The notes below the pieces were generated by a model, which saw only the letters and a list, made by a program, of their open reading frames with translations, had not been told where the DNA came from and searched no databases. 64,000 nt of DNA, taken from NCBI RefSeq assembly GCF_018333375.1, contig NZ_BORW01000006.1:1-64000 (forward strand), in the 5' to 3' direction. Position numbers and translations under genes: made by a program. The DNA comes from Paenibacillus cookii. Lineage in GTDB: Bacteria; Bacillota; Bacilli; Paenibacillales; Paenibacillaceae. How positions within the stretch are numbered: position 1 is the first letter of the stretch; every line of letters starts with the position of its first letter. Of the stretch, positions 25,301 through 33,829 are shown one piece after another.

Positions 25301-25926
25301 GCATTGCGGCGCTCGGTGACGTCAACTTGGGCGCCATCGAGGAATATCAGCGCGTCAACGAACGGTATCAGTTCCTCAGCGAGCAAAAGGCCGATCTGGT
25401 CGAGGCCAAAACGACCCTGTACGAGGTCATCCGGGAAATGGACGATGAGATGTCCAAGCGGTTCAAGCAGACCTTCGATGCCATCCGGCACGAATTCGGC
25501 ACGGTGTTCGTCAAGCTGTTCGGCGGCGGCCGGGCAGACCTCGTGCTGCTGGATCCCGAGCATCTGCTGGAAACGGGCATCGACATCGTCGCGCAGCCCC
25601 CGGGCAAAAAGCTGCAAAACCTGCAGCTGCTTTCCGGCGGCGAACGAGCGTTGACCGCCATGGCGCTGCTGTTTGCCATTTTGCAGGTCAAACCGGTGCC
25701 GTTTTGCGTGCTCGACGAAGTGGAAGCGGCGCTCGACGAAGCGAACGTCGTTCGTTTTGCCCAATATTTGCGCGAGTTTTCCGAACAAACGCAGTTTATC
25801 GTCGTGACGCACCGCAAAGGCACGATGGAAGAAGCCGACGTGCTGTACGGCGTAACGATGGAAGAAGGCGGGGTATCCAAGCTGGTATCCGTCCGCCTCG
25901 AAAACGATGAAGCCGAGATCGCCTGA
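22357..25926 (+). CDS. smc: Chromosome segregation ATPase SMC
   Basis: 1189 residues with full SMC architecture: N-terminal ATP-binding lobe with Walker A GPNGSGKSN (31-39), long coiled coils (about 170-500 and 680-1020), a hinge around 515-660 (GVHGAVADLI, GGSMTGGSQHKKNN), and a C-terminal lobe with the signature LSGGERALTAMALL (about 1091) and Walker B FCVLDEVEAALDE (about 1117). It compacts and separates chromosomes with ScpA and ScpB, which are not in the window. The ATG at 22357 gives the family start MFLKRIELAGFKSF; GAGGTGA is upstream at the long end of normal spacing. Confidence 0.97.
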   Translation: MFLKRIELAGFKSFADKTEMEFVRGITAVVGPNGSGKSNISDGIRWVLGEQSAKSLRGGKMEDIIFAGSDARKAVNFGEVSLTLDNEDHALPLDFNEVTVTRRVHRSGDSEYFINRQSCRLKDITELFMDTGIGKEAYSIIGQGRIEEILSTRSEDRRGIFEEASGIVKYKSRKKDAVRKLDETEQNLLRIHDLVTELEDQIGPLKEQSEKAIHYKQLREQLKTKEISLYVHQIEQIHAAWSEANAKLKVLQEEQLQLSTVVSAHDAKLESDRAALRKLESEVETLQGELLQYSEAYEKSEGYAEVLRERKRNLEANREQLLNTLSSGDERFEDRKAEIELLKTKLEASQDELKQLREQLSNEESKLAGLTGGISQQQEESLKGNLLELMNQMAQARNEIRYADQQQEALARRMSRADEETGKWEGKKEELMGRKQQLDQAIEKIGQEIRDLRGSYITESERYQSLQRLLDESQSMLRKWEQKREAQISRRDTMKEMADDFDGFMLGVKEVLKAARKSVLHGVHGAVADLIRVPERLELAVETALGASLQHVVMDNEAVSRQAIAFLKQRQLGRATFLPLDVIRARNISSGDRSMVEGVEGFVGIAADLIRYEDRYAPIVGSLLGNVILAESLEVANKIAARCQYRYRVVTLEGDVVNAGGSMTGGSQHKKNNNLLGRKRQLEQLDQEILDTENQLRKLTQSIQDVKNQLAETQEKLDKLRQTGDEKRIEEQNLSGDLKQLEHELRHVLEQVQLAGQERTGFNEENEQLQKARDEAVKKLAQLEEEEKATHQAIQAAEFARKASESAKEELQTQLTQLKVREGKLDQECFSLEEQLRRMQNEFNSHDKELRQSKTLLASIEADLENNAKESIQQIEDLNRYKLKKEQASEQLDFKRAARMQLSKKLEQDESETKEQRTRLKAVEDQLRQTEIGVNRLDVELENILKKLSEDYELSYELAKARYPVPEDVPAVKAEVRELKRGIAALGDVNLGAIEEYQRVNERYQFLSEQKADLVEAKTTLYEVIREMDDEMSKRFKQTFDAIRHEFGTVFVKLFGGGRADLVLLDPEHLLETGIDIVAQPPGKKLQNLQLLSGGERALTAMALLFAILQVKPVPFCVLDEVEAALDEANVVRFAQYLREFSEQTQFIVVTHRKGTMEEADVLYGVTMEEGGVSKLVSVRLENDEAEIA

Positions 25927-25960
25927 CATCAGGCAATGACGACAGAGATGGAGGAGACAT

Positions 25961-26971
25961 ATGAGCTTTTTCAAAAAGCTGAAAGAAAGCATTTCCAGCA
26001 AAACCGAGGCGGTGACAAGCAAATTCCGCGACGGCCTGGAAAAAACCCGCAAGGGATTTGTCGAGAAAGTGGCGGACCTGATGATTCGCCGCAAAAAAAT
26101 CGACGAGGAATTTTACGAGGAGCTCGAAGAGATTTTGATCGGGGCCGACGTCGGCGTCAATACGGTCATGGAGCTCATCGACGATCTGCGCGCCGAGGTG
26201 AAGAAACAGCGGATCGAAGACGCGTCCGAGCTGCAGCCGATTTTGTCGCAAAAGCTGATGGAGCTGCTGCGCGGAGACGACGATAACGCCATTCGCATGA
26301 ACCCGGACGGCATCACCGTCATTTTGTTCGTCGGGGTCAACGGCGTCGGCAAAACGACGACGATCGGCAAGCTGGCCCACCGTTTTAAGCAGGAAGGAAA
26401 AAAAGTGATCCTGGCCGCAGGCGACACGTTCCGTGCCGGGGCCATCGAGCAGCTTGAAGTGTGGGGGGAACGCGCCGGCGTGGAGGTCATCAAGCAGCAT
26501 GCCGGATCGGACCCTGCCGCCGTCATGTTCGACGCCGTGCAGGCCGCCAAGCAGCGGCAGGCGGATGTCCTCATTTGCGATACGGCAGGACGTTTGCAGA
26601 ACAAAACGAACCTGATGGAAGAGCTGAATAAAATTTTCCGCGTCATTCAGCGGGAAATCCCGGGAGCGCCGCATGAAGTGCTGATGGTGCTGGATGCGAC
26701 GACCGGGCAGAACGCGCTCAACCAAGCGAAGCTTTTCGGCGAAAAAAGCGGCGTCACCGGCCTGGTGCTGACGAAGCTGGACGGCACCGCCAAAGGCGGC
26801 ATCGTCGTAGCGATTCGCCAGGAGCTGAACCTGCCGGTCAAATTCGTCGGCCTCGGCGAAAAAATGGAGGATCTGCAGCCGTTTGATTCGGAGCAGTTCG
26901 TGCATGCGCTTTTCGCTGGGCTGATCCAGGAACAAGAGCAGGGCGAAGAAACCGGAGCGTCAAACGAATAA
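25961..26971 (+). CDS. ftsY: Signal recognition particle receptor FtsY
   Basis: 336 residues: a short N-terminal helical region without the long acidic A domain of E. coli, then the NG domain with GTP motifs GVNGVGKTTT (about 126), CDTAGR, TKLDGTAKGG and GLGEKMEDLQPF. It docks the SRP-ribosome complex at the membrane together with Ffh, encoded 2 kb downstream. It follows smc by 34 bases; GGAGGAGA is the ribosome binding site. Confidence 0.97.
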   Translation: MSFFKKLKESISSKTEAVTSKFRDGLEKTRKGFVEKVADLMIRRKKIDEEFYEELEEILIGADVGVNTVMELIDDLRAEVKKQRIEDASELQPILSQKLMELLRGDDDNAIRMNPDGITVILFVGVNGVGKTTTIGKLAHRFKQEGKKVILAAGDTFRAGAIEQLEVWGERAGVEVIKQHAGSDPAAVMFDAVQAAKQRQADVLICDTAGRLQNKTNLMEELNKIFRVIQREIPGAPHEVLMVLDATTGQNALNQAKLFGEKSGVTGLVLTKLDGTAKGGIVVAIRQELNLPVKFVGLGEKMEDLQPFDSEQFVHALFAGLIQEQEQGEETGASNE

Positions 26972-27017
26972 GGAGTTAACTGACTTAGCCAACTTAAACT
27001 TACTCCCGTAACGATAT

Positions 27018-27084
27018 AAAAAGACTTTGCCATGGAAGGCCGGGGTTCCAGCTGGAATGCCGCTTCCGTCGCAAAGTCTTTTTT
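27018..27084 (+). terminator. Terminator after ftsY
   Basis: AAAAAGACTTTGC (27018-27030) pairs with GCAAAGTCTTTTT (27071-27083); the 40-base loop contains its own small stem. A T run ends the structure. Confidence 0.7.
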
Positions 27085-27656
27085 CTGTCATAGAAACCCA
27101 CGGGGTTGTTTTTTGCGGGAGGTTTCATTTTTTAACGTATTTTTGGCATAACTTTGAACCGGACCCGCCCCCTCGTTCGCCTATAATGCATAGGACAAAC
27201 GCAATATCCCGGGAGATTTTCAAATACTGAAAGTTGCGTTCGGGCCAGTTTCGCCCGGAGCCGGAACCCTTATCCGGCGGGACTAAAAACGGCAGTCACC
27301 GGATCCATTCCGGCGGATTGCCGTTTTTGTTGCGTTCCCGAAGCCAGGGAGAACGATACCGGTCCCGCGTACAGGCACACCTCTGCCGCGATGTTCATAA
27401 GCTTTATCAGGCTTCCGGCGAGCACGGATACATAACTTCTTGCTGAATCGGATTCCAAAATCGTTTTTGGTTCCGGGCATCTTTTCAGCTTTTCAGAAAT
27501 GGCGAGCGATGACGCATACCTGACCCGTGTTGCTCTCGAATTCCATCTTTGTCCTTCGATCGGAAAAGCCCGGATGACGCCGGACCCCGCAAAAGTGGAA
27601 ATGGCAGAGGAGGGAAGGTTATAATGATAAGTAAAGAAACCATGAGAGGGTTGTTT
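27085..27656. other. Long intergenic region between ftsY and the hemolysin III-like gene
   Basis: About 570 bases without a supported gene. The first half holds a candidate structured RNA (27194-27329). The second half, 27330-27620, has short open frames on both strands without ribosome binding sites or recognisable products. The ribosome binding sites of the next gene are at its right end. Confidence 0.35.
27194..27329 (+). ncRNA. Candidate structured small RNA
   Basis: A perfect -10 hexamer TATAAT (27182-27187) is followed by four successive stems. The first is AACGCAA/TTGCGTT, the second CGGGC/GCCCG and the third GCCGG/CCGGC. The last is a terminator, AAAAACGGCA/TGCCGTTTTT (27285-27328), with an inner CCGG/CCGG stem. 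No open reading frame with a ribosome binding site lies inside. No -35 at normal spacing was found (TTGAAC is 22 bases away), so the promoter is uncertain. It could be an independent small RNA or a leader with attenuator for the gene at 27657. No known RNA family is recognised. Confidence 0.3.
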
Positions 27657-28304
27657 ATGGCGAACACATATACCTACAGCCGGCGGGAAGAAGTGGCCAA
27701 TGCCATTACCCACGGCATCGGCGCGCTGCTTAGCGTAGCCGCTTTAATCGTTCTCATCGTCTTTTCGACGATGAAGGGAACGGCGTGGCATATCGTCAGT
27801 TTTTCCGTTTACGGCACGACGATGCTGATTTTGTATTTGAATTCCACCCTGGTGCACAGCTTTAAGGAAGGAAAAATCAAAGACCTGTTCGAAATTTTCG
27901 ACCACTCTTCCATCTACTTGTTTATCGCCGGCACCTACACGCCGTTTATGTTGGTGGCGATCCGCGGACCGCTGGGCTGGACCTTGTTCGGGATCGTGTG
28001 GGGGATCGCCGTGTTGGGCTGCATTTTCAAAGCTTATTTTACGAAACGCTTTTTATTTATGTCGACGATATTTTATCTGATGATGGGCTGGATGGTCGTC
28101 GTTGCCTGGGGGCCGCTTACGGCGGCCGTGGCGTCCGGCGGAATCGTTTTGCTCGCGGTCGGGGGCGTGCTTTATACGCTCGGAACGATATTTTACGTCT
28201 GGCGCGGGTTCCCGTTCCATCATGCCATTTGGCATTTATTCGTGTTAGGCGGCAGCATCGTCCACTTTTTCGCCGTGCTGGTTTATTTGCTCCCCTGGTC
28301 GTAA
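27657..28304 (+). CDS. Hemolysin III/YqfA-type membrane protein
   Basis: About 215 residues with seven transmembrane helices and the conserved residues of the hemolysin III / PAQR superfamily: EEVANAITHGIGALLS, NSTLVHSF, FDHSSIYLFIAGTYTPF, and the C-terminal HHAIWHLFVLGGSIVHFFA, whose histidines form a metal site in related proteins. Despite the name, most bacterial members are not shown to be hemolysins; links to membrane fluidity control are known for YqfA in E. coli. ATG at 27657 gives the typical start MANTYTYSRREEVANAI and has AGAGGG upstream; ATG at 27624 is an alternative. Confidence 0.87.
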   Translation: MANTYTYSRREEVANAITHGIGALLSVAALIVLIVFSTMKGTAWHIVSFSVYGTTMLILYLNSTLVHSFKEGKIKDLFEIFDHSSIYLFIAGTYTPFMLVAIRGPLGWTLFGIVWGIAVLGCIFKAYFTKRFLFMSTIFYLMMGWMVVVAWGPLTAAVASGGIVLLAVGGVLYTLGTIFYVWRGFPFHHAIWHLFVLGGSIVHFFAVLVYLLPWS

Positions 28305-28380
28305 AACGCTTGATAGCAAGAGGTTCGAGCCGGTTGGAGGGCCGATGGGAAAAAGATCGGAGGATGACAAGGAATAATGC

Positions 28381-28409
28381 TTGACATCTTTCTTCGTTTT
28401 ATGTATGAT
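28381..28409 (+). promoter_or_regulatory. SigA-type promoter of the ylxM-ffh operon
   Basis: TTGACA (28381-28386), a 17-base spacer and TATGAT (28404-28409), about 55 bases before ylxM. Confidence 0.8.
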
Positions 28410-28464
28410 AATGAACGTTAATGAAGTGTAAAGTGTTTTTCCTTGACGAAGGGAGTGCCCCTAA

Positions 28465-28821
28465 ATGAGTCAGGAGAATCGGCTCGAGAAAACGAACCGG
28501 ATCAATCTGTTGTTTGACTTCTATGAACTTTTGCTGACGGAAAAGCAGCAGACGTTCCTTAAATATTACTTTCACGATGATTTTTCCCTCGGGGAAATCG
28601 CCGCCGAATTCGAGATCAGCAGGCAGGCGGTATACGAACATATCAAACGGGCCGAGCAGGTGCTGGAGCAGTATGAGGAAAAGCTCGGGCTGCTCAAAAA
28701 GCATGAACGGCGCGTACAGGATTTAGAGAAGCTGCGCGAGCTGGTGAATGCCAGCGCGATGGCGCAGAGCGATAAAACGAACATTAATGATCTAGTGGAT
28801 CAATTGGAAGCATGGGAATAA
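28465..28821 (+). CDS. ylxM: SRP-associated helix-turn-helix protein YlxM
   Basis: 118 residues of the YlxM/p13 family: ETNRINLLFDFYELLL-like opening, then a sigma-70 region 4-like helix-turn-helix (FSLGEIAAEFEISRQAVYEHIKRAE) and a coiled-coil tail. It is nearly always encoded directly before ffh, as here (24-base gap), and in streptococci it binds the SRP and stimulates its assembly. GAAGGGAGTG is upstream of the ATG. Confidence 0.92.
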   Translation: MSQENRLEKTNRINLLFDFYELLLTEKQQTFLKYYFHDDFSLGEIAAEFEISRQAVYEHIKRAEQVLEQYEEKLGLLKKHERRVQDLEKLRELVNASAMAQSDKTNINDLVDQLEAWE

Positions 28822-28845
28822 ATCAAATGAAGGAGGTGTCGGTTC

Positions 28846-30228
28846 ATGGCATTTGAAGGATTGACCAGCAGGCTGCAGAACGTATTCAGCAAGCTGCGCG
28901 GCAAAGGGAAGGTCACCGAAGACGACGTAAACGAAGCGATGCGCGAAGTGCGTCTGGCCCTTTTGGAAGCGGACGTCAACTTTAAAGTCGTCAAGGATTT
29001 CGTGGCGAAGGTGAAGGAAAAAGCCATCGGCACGGAAGTGATGCAAAGCTTCACCCCGGGCATGGTGATCATCGACATCGTCAACAAAGAGCTTACCGAG
29101 CTGATGGGTGGAAGCCAGGCGAAGCTGGCGAAAGCCAACAAGCCTCCAACCGTGATCATGATGGTCGGTTTGCAGGGTGCCGGTAAAACCACGACTTCCG
29201 GCAAGCTGGCCAAAATGCTGCAAAAGCAAAACCACCGTCCGCTGCTCGTTGCAGGCGATATTTATCGCCCGGCGGCGATCAAGCAGCTCCAGGTACTGGG
29301 AGAACAGATCCAAGTGCCGGTATTTTCGCTCGGAGACAAGACAAGCCCGGTGGAAATCGCAAAGCAGGGCTTGCAGCATGCCAAGGACAACGGCCATGAT
29401 TATTTGATCGTCGATACCGCCGGCCGTCTTCACGTCGACGAAGAGTTGATGGAAGAGCTGCGGCAAATCCACGCCGAAATCAAGCCGGACGAAGTGCTGC
29501 TCGTCGTCGACGCAATGACGGGTCAGGATGCCGTCAATGTGGCGGACACGTTTAACAAGCAGCTCGAACTGACGGGCGTGGTCCTGACCAAGCTGGACGG
29601 CGATACGCGCGGCGGTGCCGCGTTGTCCGTCAAGGCGGTGACCGGTTGCCCGATCAAATTCGCCGCGTTGGGCGAAAAAGTCGACGCGCTTGAGCCTTTC
29701 CATCCGGAGCGGATGGCTTCGCGGATTCTCGGCATGGGCGATATGCTGTCGCTGATCGAAAAGGCGCAGTCCAACATCGACGCCGAAAAAGCCAAGGAAA
29801 TGGAGCGCAAAATGCGCAACGCCGAATTTACCTTCGACGATTTCCTGGAGCAGATGGAGCAAGTGAAGAAGCTTGGCCCGATCGACCAGATCATGGACAT
29901 GATTCCCGGCATGGGCAAGCTGAAGCAGGTGAAAGACTTGAAGGTCGACGAGAAACAGATGGGCCGCATCGAAGCCATCGTGTTCTCGATGACGAAAGAA
30001 GAGAAACAGAATCCGGACATCATCAACCACAACCGCCGCAAGCGGATTGCCGCGGGCAGCGGAACGTCGCTCGCCGAGGTGAACCGGCTGATCAAGCAGT
30101 TCGACGAGATGCGCCGGATGATGAAACAGTTCTCGGATATGATGGGGCCGAAAGGTCCTAAAGGCAAGGCCTTAAAACAGTTAAAAGGATTGGCCGGCAA
30201 AGGCGGACTTCGGTTCCCGTTCCGTTAA
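28846..30228 (+). CDS. ffh: Signal recognition particle protein Ffh
   Basis: 460 residues: N domain, GTPase G domain (GLQGAGKTTT at about 108, DTAGR, TKLDGDTRGG, GEKVDALEPF), and a methionine-rich M domain from about 295 with the RNA-binding helix RRKRIAAGSGTSLAEVNRLIKQF. With 4.5S/scRNA it recognises signal sequences and hands ribosomes to FtsY. It forms an operon with ylxM and then rpsP. Confidence 0.97.
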   Translation: MAFEGLTSRLQNVFSKLRGKGKVTEDDVNEAMREVRLALLEADVNFKVVKDFVAKVKEKAIGTEVMQSFTPGMVIIDIVNKELTELMGGSQAKLAKANKPPTVIMMVGLQGAGKTTTSGKLAKMLQKQNHRPLLVAGDIYRPAAIKQLQVLGEQIQVPVFSLGDKTSPVEIAKQGLQHAKDNGHDYLIVDTAGRLHVDEELMEELRQIHAEIKPDEVLLVVDAMTGQDAVNVADTFNKQLELTGVVLTKLDGDTRGGAALSVKAVTGCPIKFAALGEKVDALEPFHPERMASRILGMGDMLSLIEKAQSNIDAEKAKEMERKMRNAEFTFDDFLEQMEQVKKLGPIDQIMDMIPGMGKLKQVKDLKVDEKQMGRIEAIVFSMTKEEKQNPDIINHNRRKRIAAGSGTSLAEVNRLIKQFDEMRRMMKQFSDMMGPKGPKGKALKQLKGLAGKGGLRFPFR

Positions 30229-30267
30229 TCTGAACAGATATATATTTTGTTGAAGGAGGTGAATTTC

Positions 30268-30540
30268 GTGGCAGTACGTATTCGTCTGAAACGCATGGGT
30301 GCTCATAAAGCTCCTTTCTACCGCATCGTGGTATCGGATTCCCGTTCCCCGCGTGACGGCCGTTTTATCGAAGAAATCGGTTACTACAACCCGGTACAAC
30401 AACCGGCTGAAGTAAAAATCGATGAAGATAAAGCTCTTGCATGGCTCCAAAATGGTGCGCAAGCATCCGATACGGTTCGCAACTTGCTGAGCAAAGCGGG
30501 CGTGTTGAAGAAGTTCCATGAGCTGAAGCAACAGAAATAA
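30268..30540 (+). CDS. rpsP: 30S ribosomal protein S16
   Basis: 90 residues: [22 protein letters not shown] start and [16 protein letters not shown], diagnostic for S16. The GTG at 30268 follows GAAGGAGGTG at proper spacing; the frame is open seven codons further upstream, overlapping that site. It is followed by khpA after 22 bases, as in most Firmicutes. Confidence 0.97.
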   Translation: MAVRIRLKRMGAHKAPFYRIVVSDSRSPRDGRFIEEIGYYNPVQQPAEVKIDEDKALAWLQNGAQASDTVRNLLSKAGVLKKFHELKQQK

Positions 30541-30562
30541 TGACTGATGGTGAGGGTTATCT

Positions 30563-30793
30563 ATGGAAGAATTAGTCGGAGTCATTGCTAAGGCTTTAGT
30601 GGATCATCCCGAAGATGTGACCGTGAGAACGGTGGAGAAGGATCACCTGATTGTCTATGAACTGACCGTGCATCCGGACGATGTAGGGAAGGTCATCGGC
30701 AAGCAGGGCCGGATCGCCAAGGCGTTCCGCACGGTCGTCACTTCCGCAGCAGTCAAAATGGATAAACGCGTAACCGTGGATATTATATCTTAA
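30563..30793 (+). CDS. khpA: KH-domain RNA-binding protein KhpA (YlqC)
   Basis: 76 residues, a single KH domain with the RNA-contact loop VIGKQGRIAKA (GxxG). KhpA pairs with KhpB/Jag in Gram-positives and affects cell division and many small RNAs. It is encoded between rpsP and rimM in the conserved order. A strong terminator follows, separating it from rimM. Confidence 0.93.
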   Translation: MEELVGVIAKALVDHPEDVTVRTVEKDHLIVYELTVHPDDVGKVIGKQGRIAKAFRTVVTSAAVKMDKRVTVDIIS

Positions 30794-30801
30794 AGGTACG
30801 A

Positions 30802-30835
30802 AGGGGGCTAGGATGCATTTCCTAGCCCTTTTTTT
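30802..30835 (+). terminator. Terminator of the ylxM-ffh-rpsP-khpA operon
   Basis: GGGGGCTAGGA pairs with TCCTAGCCC (loop TGCATT), followed by a run of seven T. Confidence 0.85.
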
Positions 30836-31071
30836 CGAATGATCGGATCGATCTGTTTCCGGCGGAGCAAAATAGGCAAGAGAGCCGGAAATTTGCCGTT
30901 CAAGAAGGAATTATGCCTTATCCGAGGTATTATATAGGATGGAAGCAAATGCCGCCGGGCAAGCGGCGGTTATTTGTTTAAATATTCGGTTTTATTTTTC
31001 GGAGGCGCCAACACGGCGTTTTTGACTGCGGTCTACGGGACCGGAAACAGCAATGAATGCAGGAGGAAAGT

Positions 31072-31590
31072 ATGCCGCAAACCATGTTAAACGTAGGCAA
31101 GATCGTAAACACCCATGGGATCAAAGGCGAGATCAAGGTATTGTCGCACACGGATTTTCCCGAAGTCCGTTTTGCCAAAGGCAGCGAGCTGTTGATCGTC
31201 CCGCCGGACGGGAAAGCGCCCTTACCCGTCACGGTCCAATCCTCGAGATTCCATAAGAATATGTACATCGTGAAGCTGGAAGAGTACGATAATATCAACG
31301 ACGTTGAAAAATTCAAGGGCAGCATGCTGAAGGTCAACGGCGAGGATTTGGTCGAGCTGCCGGAAGACGAGTTTTATTTCCATGAAATCATCGGCTGTCA
31401 CGTCATGACGGATGAAGGACAGGAGCTGGGCGTCATTACGGAAATTCTTACGCCGGGAGCCAACGACGTATGGGTCGTGAAGCCGAAAGAGGGAAAAAGC
31501 ATCCTGATTCCGTACATCGACGACGTCGTTTTGGACGTGAACGTCAAAGACCGGAAAGTGGTCGTTCATTTGATGGAAGGGCTGCTGTAA
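31072..31590 (+). CDS. rimM: Ribosome maturation factor RimM
   Basis: 172 residues: N-terminal beta-barrel domain ([19 protein letters not shown]) and a C-terminal PRC-barrel ([25 protein letters not shown]). It helps assemble the 30S head, binding S19. The ATG at 31072 is preceded by CAGGAGGAAAG; an earlier in-frame ATG at 31057 lies within that ribosome binding site and is excluded. trmD starts two bases after the stop. Confidence 0.94.
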   Translation: MPQTMLNVGKIVNTHGIKGEIKVLSHTDFPEVRFAKGSELLIVPPDGKAPLPVTVQSSRFHKNMYIVKLEEYDNINDVEKFKGSMLKVNGEDLVELPEDEFYFHEIIGCHVMTDEGQELGVITEILTPGANDVWVVKPKEGKSILIPYIDDVVLDVNVKDRKVVVHLMEGLL

Positions 31591-31591
31591 T

Positions 31592-32341
31592 ATGATGAAG
31601 GTCGATGTGCTGACATTGTTCCCGGAAATGATGGACGGCGTATTCCGCGCGAGCATACTCGGAAAAGCGCAGGAGAAAGGCATCGTCAGCTTGAATGCGA
31701 TCAACTTCCGCGAGTATTCCAACAGCAAACACGGGACGGTGGATGATACGCCGTACGGGGGCGGGGGAGGCATGGTGCTGAAGCCGGAGCCGATTTTTTC
31801 GGCCGTGGAGGATTTGGTGTCCCGGACGTCCACGACTCCCCGCATTATTTTGATGTGCCCGCAAGGCGACACCTTTACGCAGCGCAAGGCGGAGGAGTTT
31901 GCCAAGGAGGAGCATCTTATTTTTATTTGCGGACATTACGAAGGGTATGATGAACGGATCCGCGAGCATCTGGTGACGGACGAGTTGTCGATTGGCGACT
32001 ATGTGCTGACCGGCGGGGAGCTTCCGGCCATGGTAGCCATCGATTCGATCGTGCGTCTGCTGCCGGGAGTGTTGGGCAACGAAACCTCGGCCGTAACCGA
32101 CTCGTTCAGCACGGGGCTGCTCGAATATCCGCATTATACCCGTCCCGCCGAGTTCAGAGGCTGGAAGGTGCCCGATATTCTTCTGAGCGGACACCATGCC
32201 AACATTGAGCTGTGGCGTCGCGAGCAGGCCTTGAAACGAACGCTGGAGCGCCGTCCGGACCTGCTGGACAAGGTCGAACTTACCGATCAAGACCGGCAAT
32301 TCCTTAAGCAGCTGCAGAACGAGCGGGAAAGCGGCCGATAG
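31592..32341 (+). CDS. trmD: tRNA (guanine37-N1)-methyltransferase TrmD
   Basis: 249 residues of the SPOUT (knotted) methyltransferase class: [13 protein letters not shown] start, [17 protein letters not shown], and the knot region [13 protein letters not shown] plus LPGVLGNE. It makes m1G37 next to the anticodon, preventing frameshifts. ATG at 31592 or 31595. It is tightly coupled to rimM. The usual next gene, rplS, is displaced by 6.2 kb of accessory genes. Confidence 0.95.
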   Translation: MMKVDVLTLFPEMMDGVFRASILGKAQEKGIVSLNAINFREYSNSKHGTVDDTPYGGGGGMVLKPEPIFSAVEDLVSRTSTTPRIILMCPQGDTFTQRKAEEFAKEEHLIFICGHYEGYDERIREHLVTDELSIGDYVLTGGELPAMVAIDSIVRLLPGVLGNETSAVTDSFSTGLLEYPHYTRPAEFRGWKVPDILLSGHHANIELWRREQALKRTLERRPDLLDKVELTDQDRQFLKQLQNERESGR

Positions 32342-32408
32342 GCCGGTTTCCTGCTTGCTTCATCAAAGCCGGGGCTCAAATCATCTTATCTTTAGAAGGA
32401 GGATCTCC

Positions 32409-33764
32409 ATGGATTACAAAAATTATTTCCAGGGCAATAGAGACAAACATTTGGGCGAATTGAAGGAATGGTTGTCCATTCCGAGCATTTCGGCTTTGTC
32501 CGAACATAAACCGGATGTGAAGCGTGCTGCCGAGTGGCTTGCCGAGACGATGACCCGGGCCGGGCTTGAAAACGTTACAATTCATGAAACCAAAGGACAT
32601 CCCATCGTGTATGCCGATCATCTGCATGCCGAAGGCAAACCGACGGTTCTCGTATACGGCCATTATGACGTGCAGCCGGTCGATCCGCTGAACCTGTGGC
32701 AAACGCCGCCGTTCGAGCCGGATATTCGCGACGGCAAACTGTTCGCCAGAGGAGCGACGGACGACAAAGGCCAACTATTCCTACATATCAAAGCGGTCGA
32801 AGCGATCCTGGCACAGGAAAAGCAGCTGCCCGTGAACATCAAATTTTGCGTTGAAGGCGAAGAAGAAGTATCCAGCCCGAACCTGCCGACGTTCCTCGAG
32901 GAGAATCAGGATCTGTTGAAAGCGGATATGGTACTTATTTCCGATACTTCCTTGCTCGAAAAAGGAAAACCTGCCATTTGCGTGGGCTTGCGCGGGCTTT
33001 GCTCCCTCGAAGTGGCCCTACACACCGCCAATACCGACCTGCATTCCGGTTCGTACGGCGGGGGCGTTCCGAATGCGCTGCATGCCATGGTCAGCTTGCT
33101 GGACTCCCTGCATGACGAAAAGGGACGGGTCAGCGTCGAAGGATTTTACAAAGGCGTGCTGGAATTGACGCCGGAGGATCGCGAAGAATTCAAAAAGCAA
33201 AATGTAGACGAAGAAAAGCTGAAGCAGGATCTGGGTCTGGACGCCCTGTTCGGGGAAGAAGGATTCACCTTTGCCGAAAGAACCGGAGCGCGCCCAACGC
33301 TGGAGCTGAACGGCGTTTACGGCGGCTTCCAAGGGGAAGGCAGCAAAACGGTCATTCCGAAGGAAGCGCATGCGAAAATTACCTGCCGCCTCGTTGGTCA
33401 TCAGGATCCGCAGGACATTCTCGACAAAATCGAGAAACATCTTTACAGCCATGTGCCGACCGGCGCTAAGATCGTCGTGACCCCCATGGAAAAAGGCAAT
33501 CCGTTTACGATCGATCCTTCCACGCCCGTCCTGCAAAAAGCGGCCGACGCCTATGAGCATGTATACGGCACGCGCCCTGTCTTTACCCGCGACGGCGGAT
33601 CCATTCCGATCGTCGAAACGTTCTCTCGCGTTCTTGAAGCTCCTGTCGTGTGCATGGGCTTTGGCCTTCCGGACGAAAATCTTCATGCGCCAAACGAACA
33701 TTTCAATCTTGAAAACTTCGATTTGGGTCTGCTAACCATCGTTGATTTCCTGAGAAGAGTGTAA
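32409..33764 (+). CDS. M20-family metallo-dipeptidase
   Basis: 451 residues of peptidase family M20 (carnosinase/PepV-related, cytosolic non-specific dipeptidase type). Metal ligands are visible in VYGHYDVQPVDP, FARGATDDKGQ and EGEEEVSSPN; a lid domain (about 185-330) includes HSGSYGGGVPNALHAM. It should cleave short peptides in the cytoplasm using two zinc or similar ions. AAGGAGGA precedes the ATG at 32409. It is followed by a strong terminator and is not linked to trmD by overlap. Confidence 0.88.
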   Translation: MDYKNYFQGNRDKHLGELKEWLSIPSISALSEHKPDVKRAAEWLAETMTRAGLENVTIHETKGHPIVYADHLHAEGKPTVLVYGHYDVQPVDPLNLWQTPPFEPDIRDGKLFARGATDDKGQLFLHIKAVEAILAQEKQLPVNIKFCVEGEEEVSSPNLPTFLEENQDLLKADMVLISDTSLLEKGKPAICVGLRGLCSLEVALHTANTDLHSGSYGGGVPNALHAMVSLLDSLHDEKGRVSVEGFYKGVLELTPEDREEFKKQNVDEEKLKQDLGLDALFGEEGFTFAERTGARPTLELNGVYGGFQGEGSKTVIPKEAHAKITCRLVGHQDPQDILDKIEKHLYSHVPTGAKIVVTPMEKGNPFTIDPSTPVLQKAADAYEHVYGTRPVFTRDGGSIPIVETFSRVLEAPVVCMGFGLPDENLHAPNEHFNLENFDLGLLTIVDFLRRV

Positions 33765-33777
33765 GTGCGATACAAGC

Positions 33778-33822
33778 AAAACAGCCTGCCGCAAAGGTTT
33801 CCTTTGCGGCCAGGCTGTTTTT
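33778..33822 (+). terminator. Bidirectional terminator between the dipeptidase and WYL genes
   Basis: AAAACAGCCTG-CCGCAAAGG pairs with CCTTTGCGG-CAGGCTGTTTTT. T runs occur on both strands, so it serves the plus-strand dipeptidase and the minus-strand regulator. Confidence 0.85.
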
Positions 33823-33829
33823 ATTTGAA

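Noticed and set aside
23449..26094. Very long minus-strand frame (881 codons) opposite smc
   Set aside because: It is the antisense shadow of smc, a result of the codon bias of a coiled-coil gene; its Leu/Phe/Gln-rich product matches no protein family.
27270..27713. 147-codon minus-strand frame after ftsY
   Set aside because: It covers the candidate RNA terminator and the start of the hemolysin III-like gene, with no ribosome binding site or recognisable domain.
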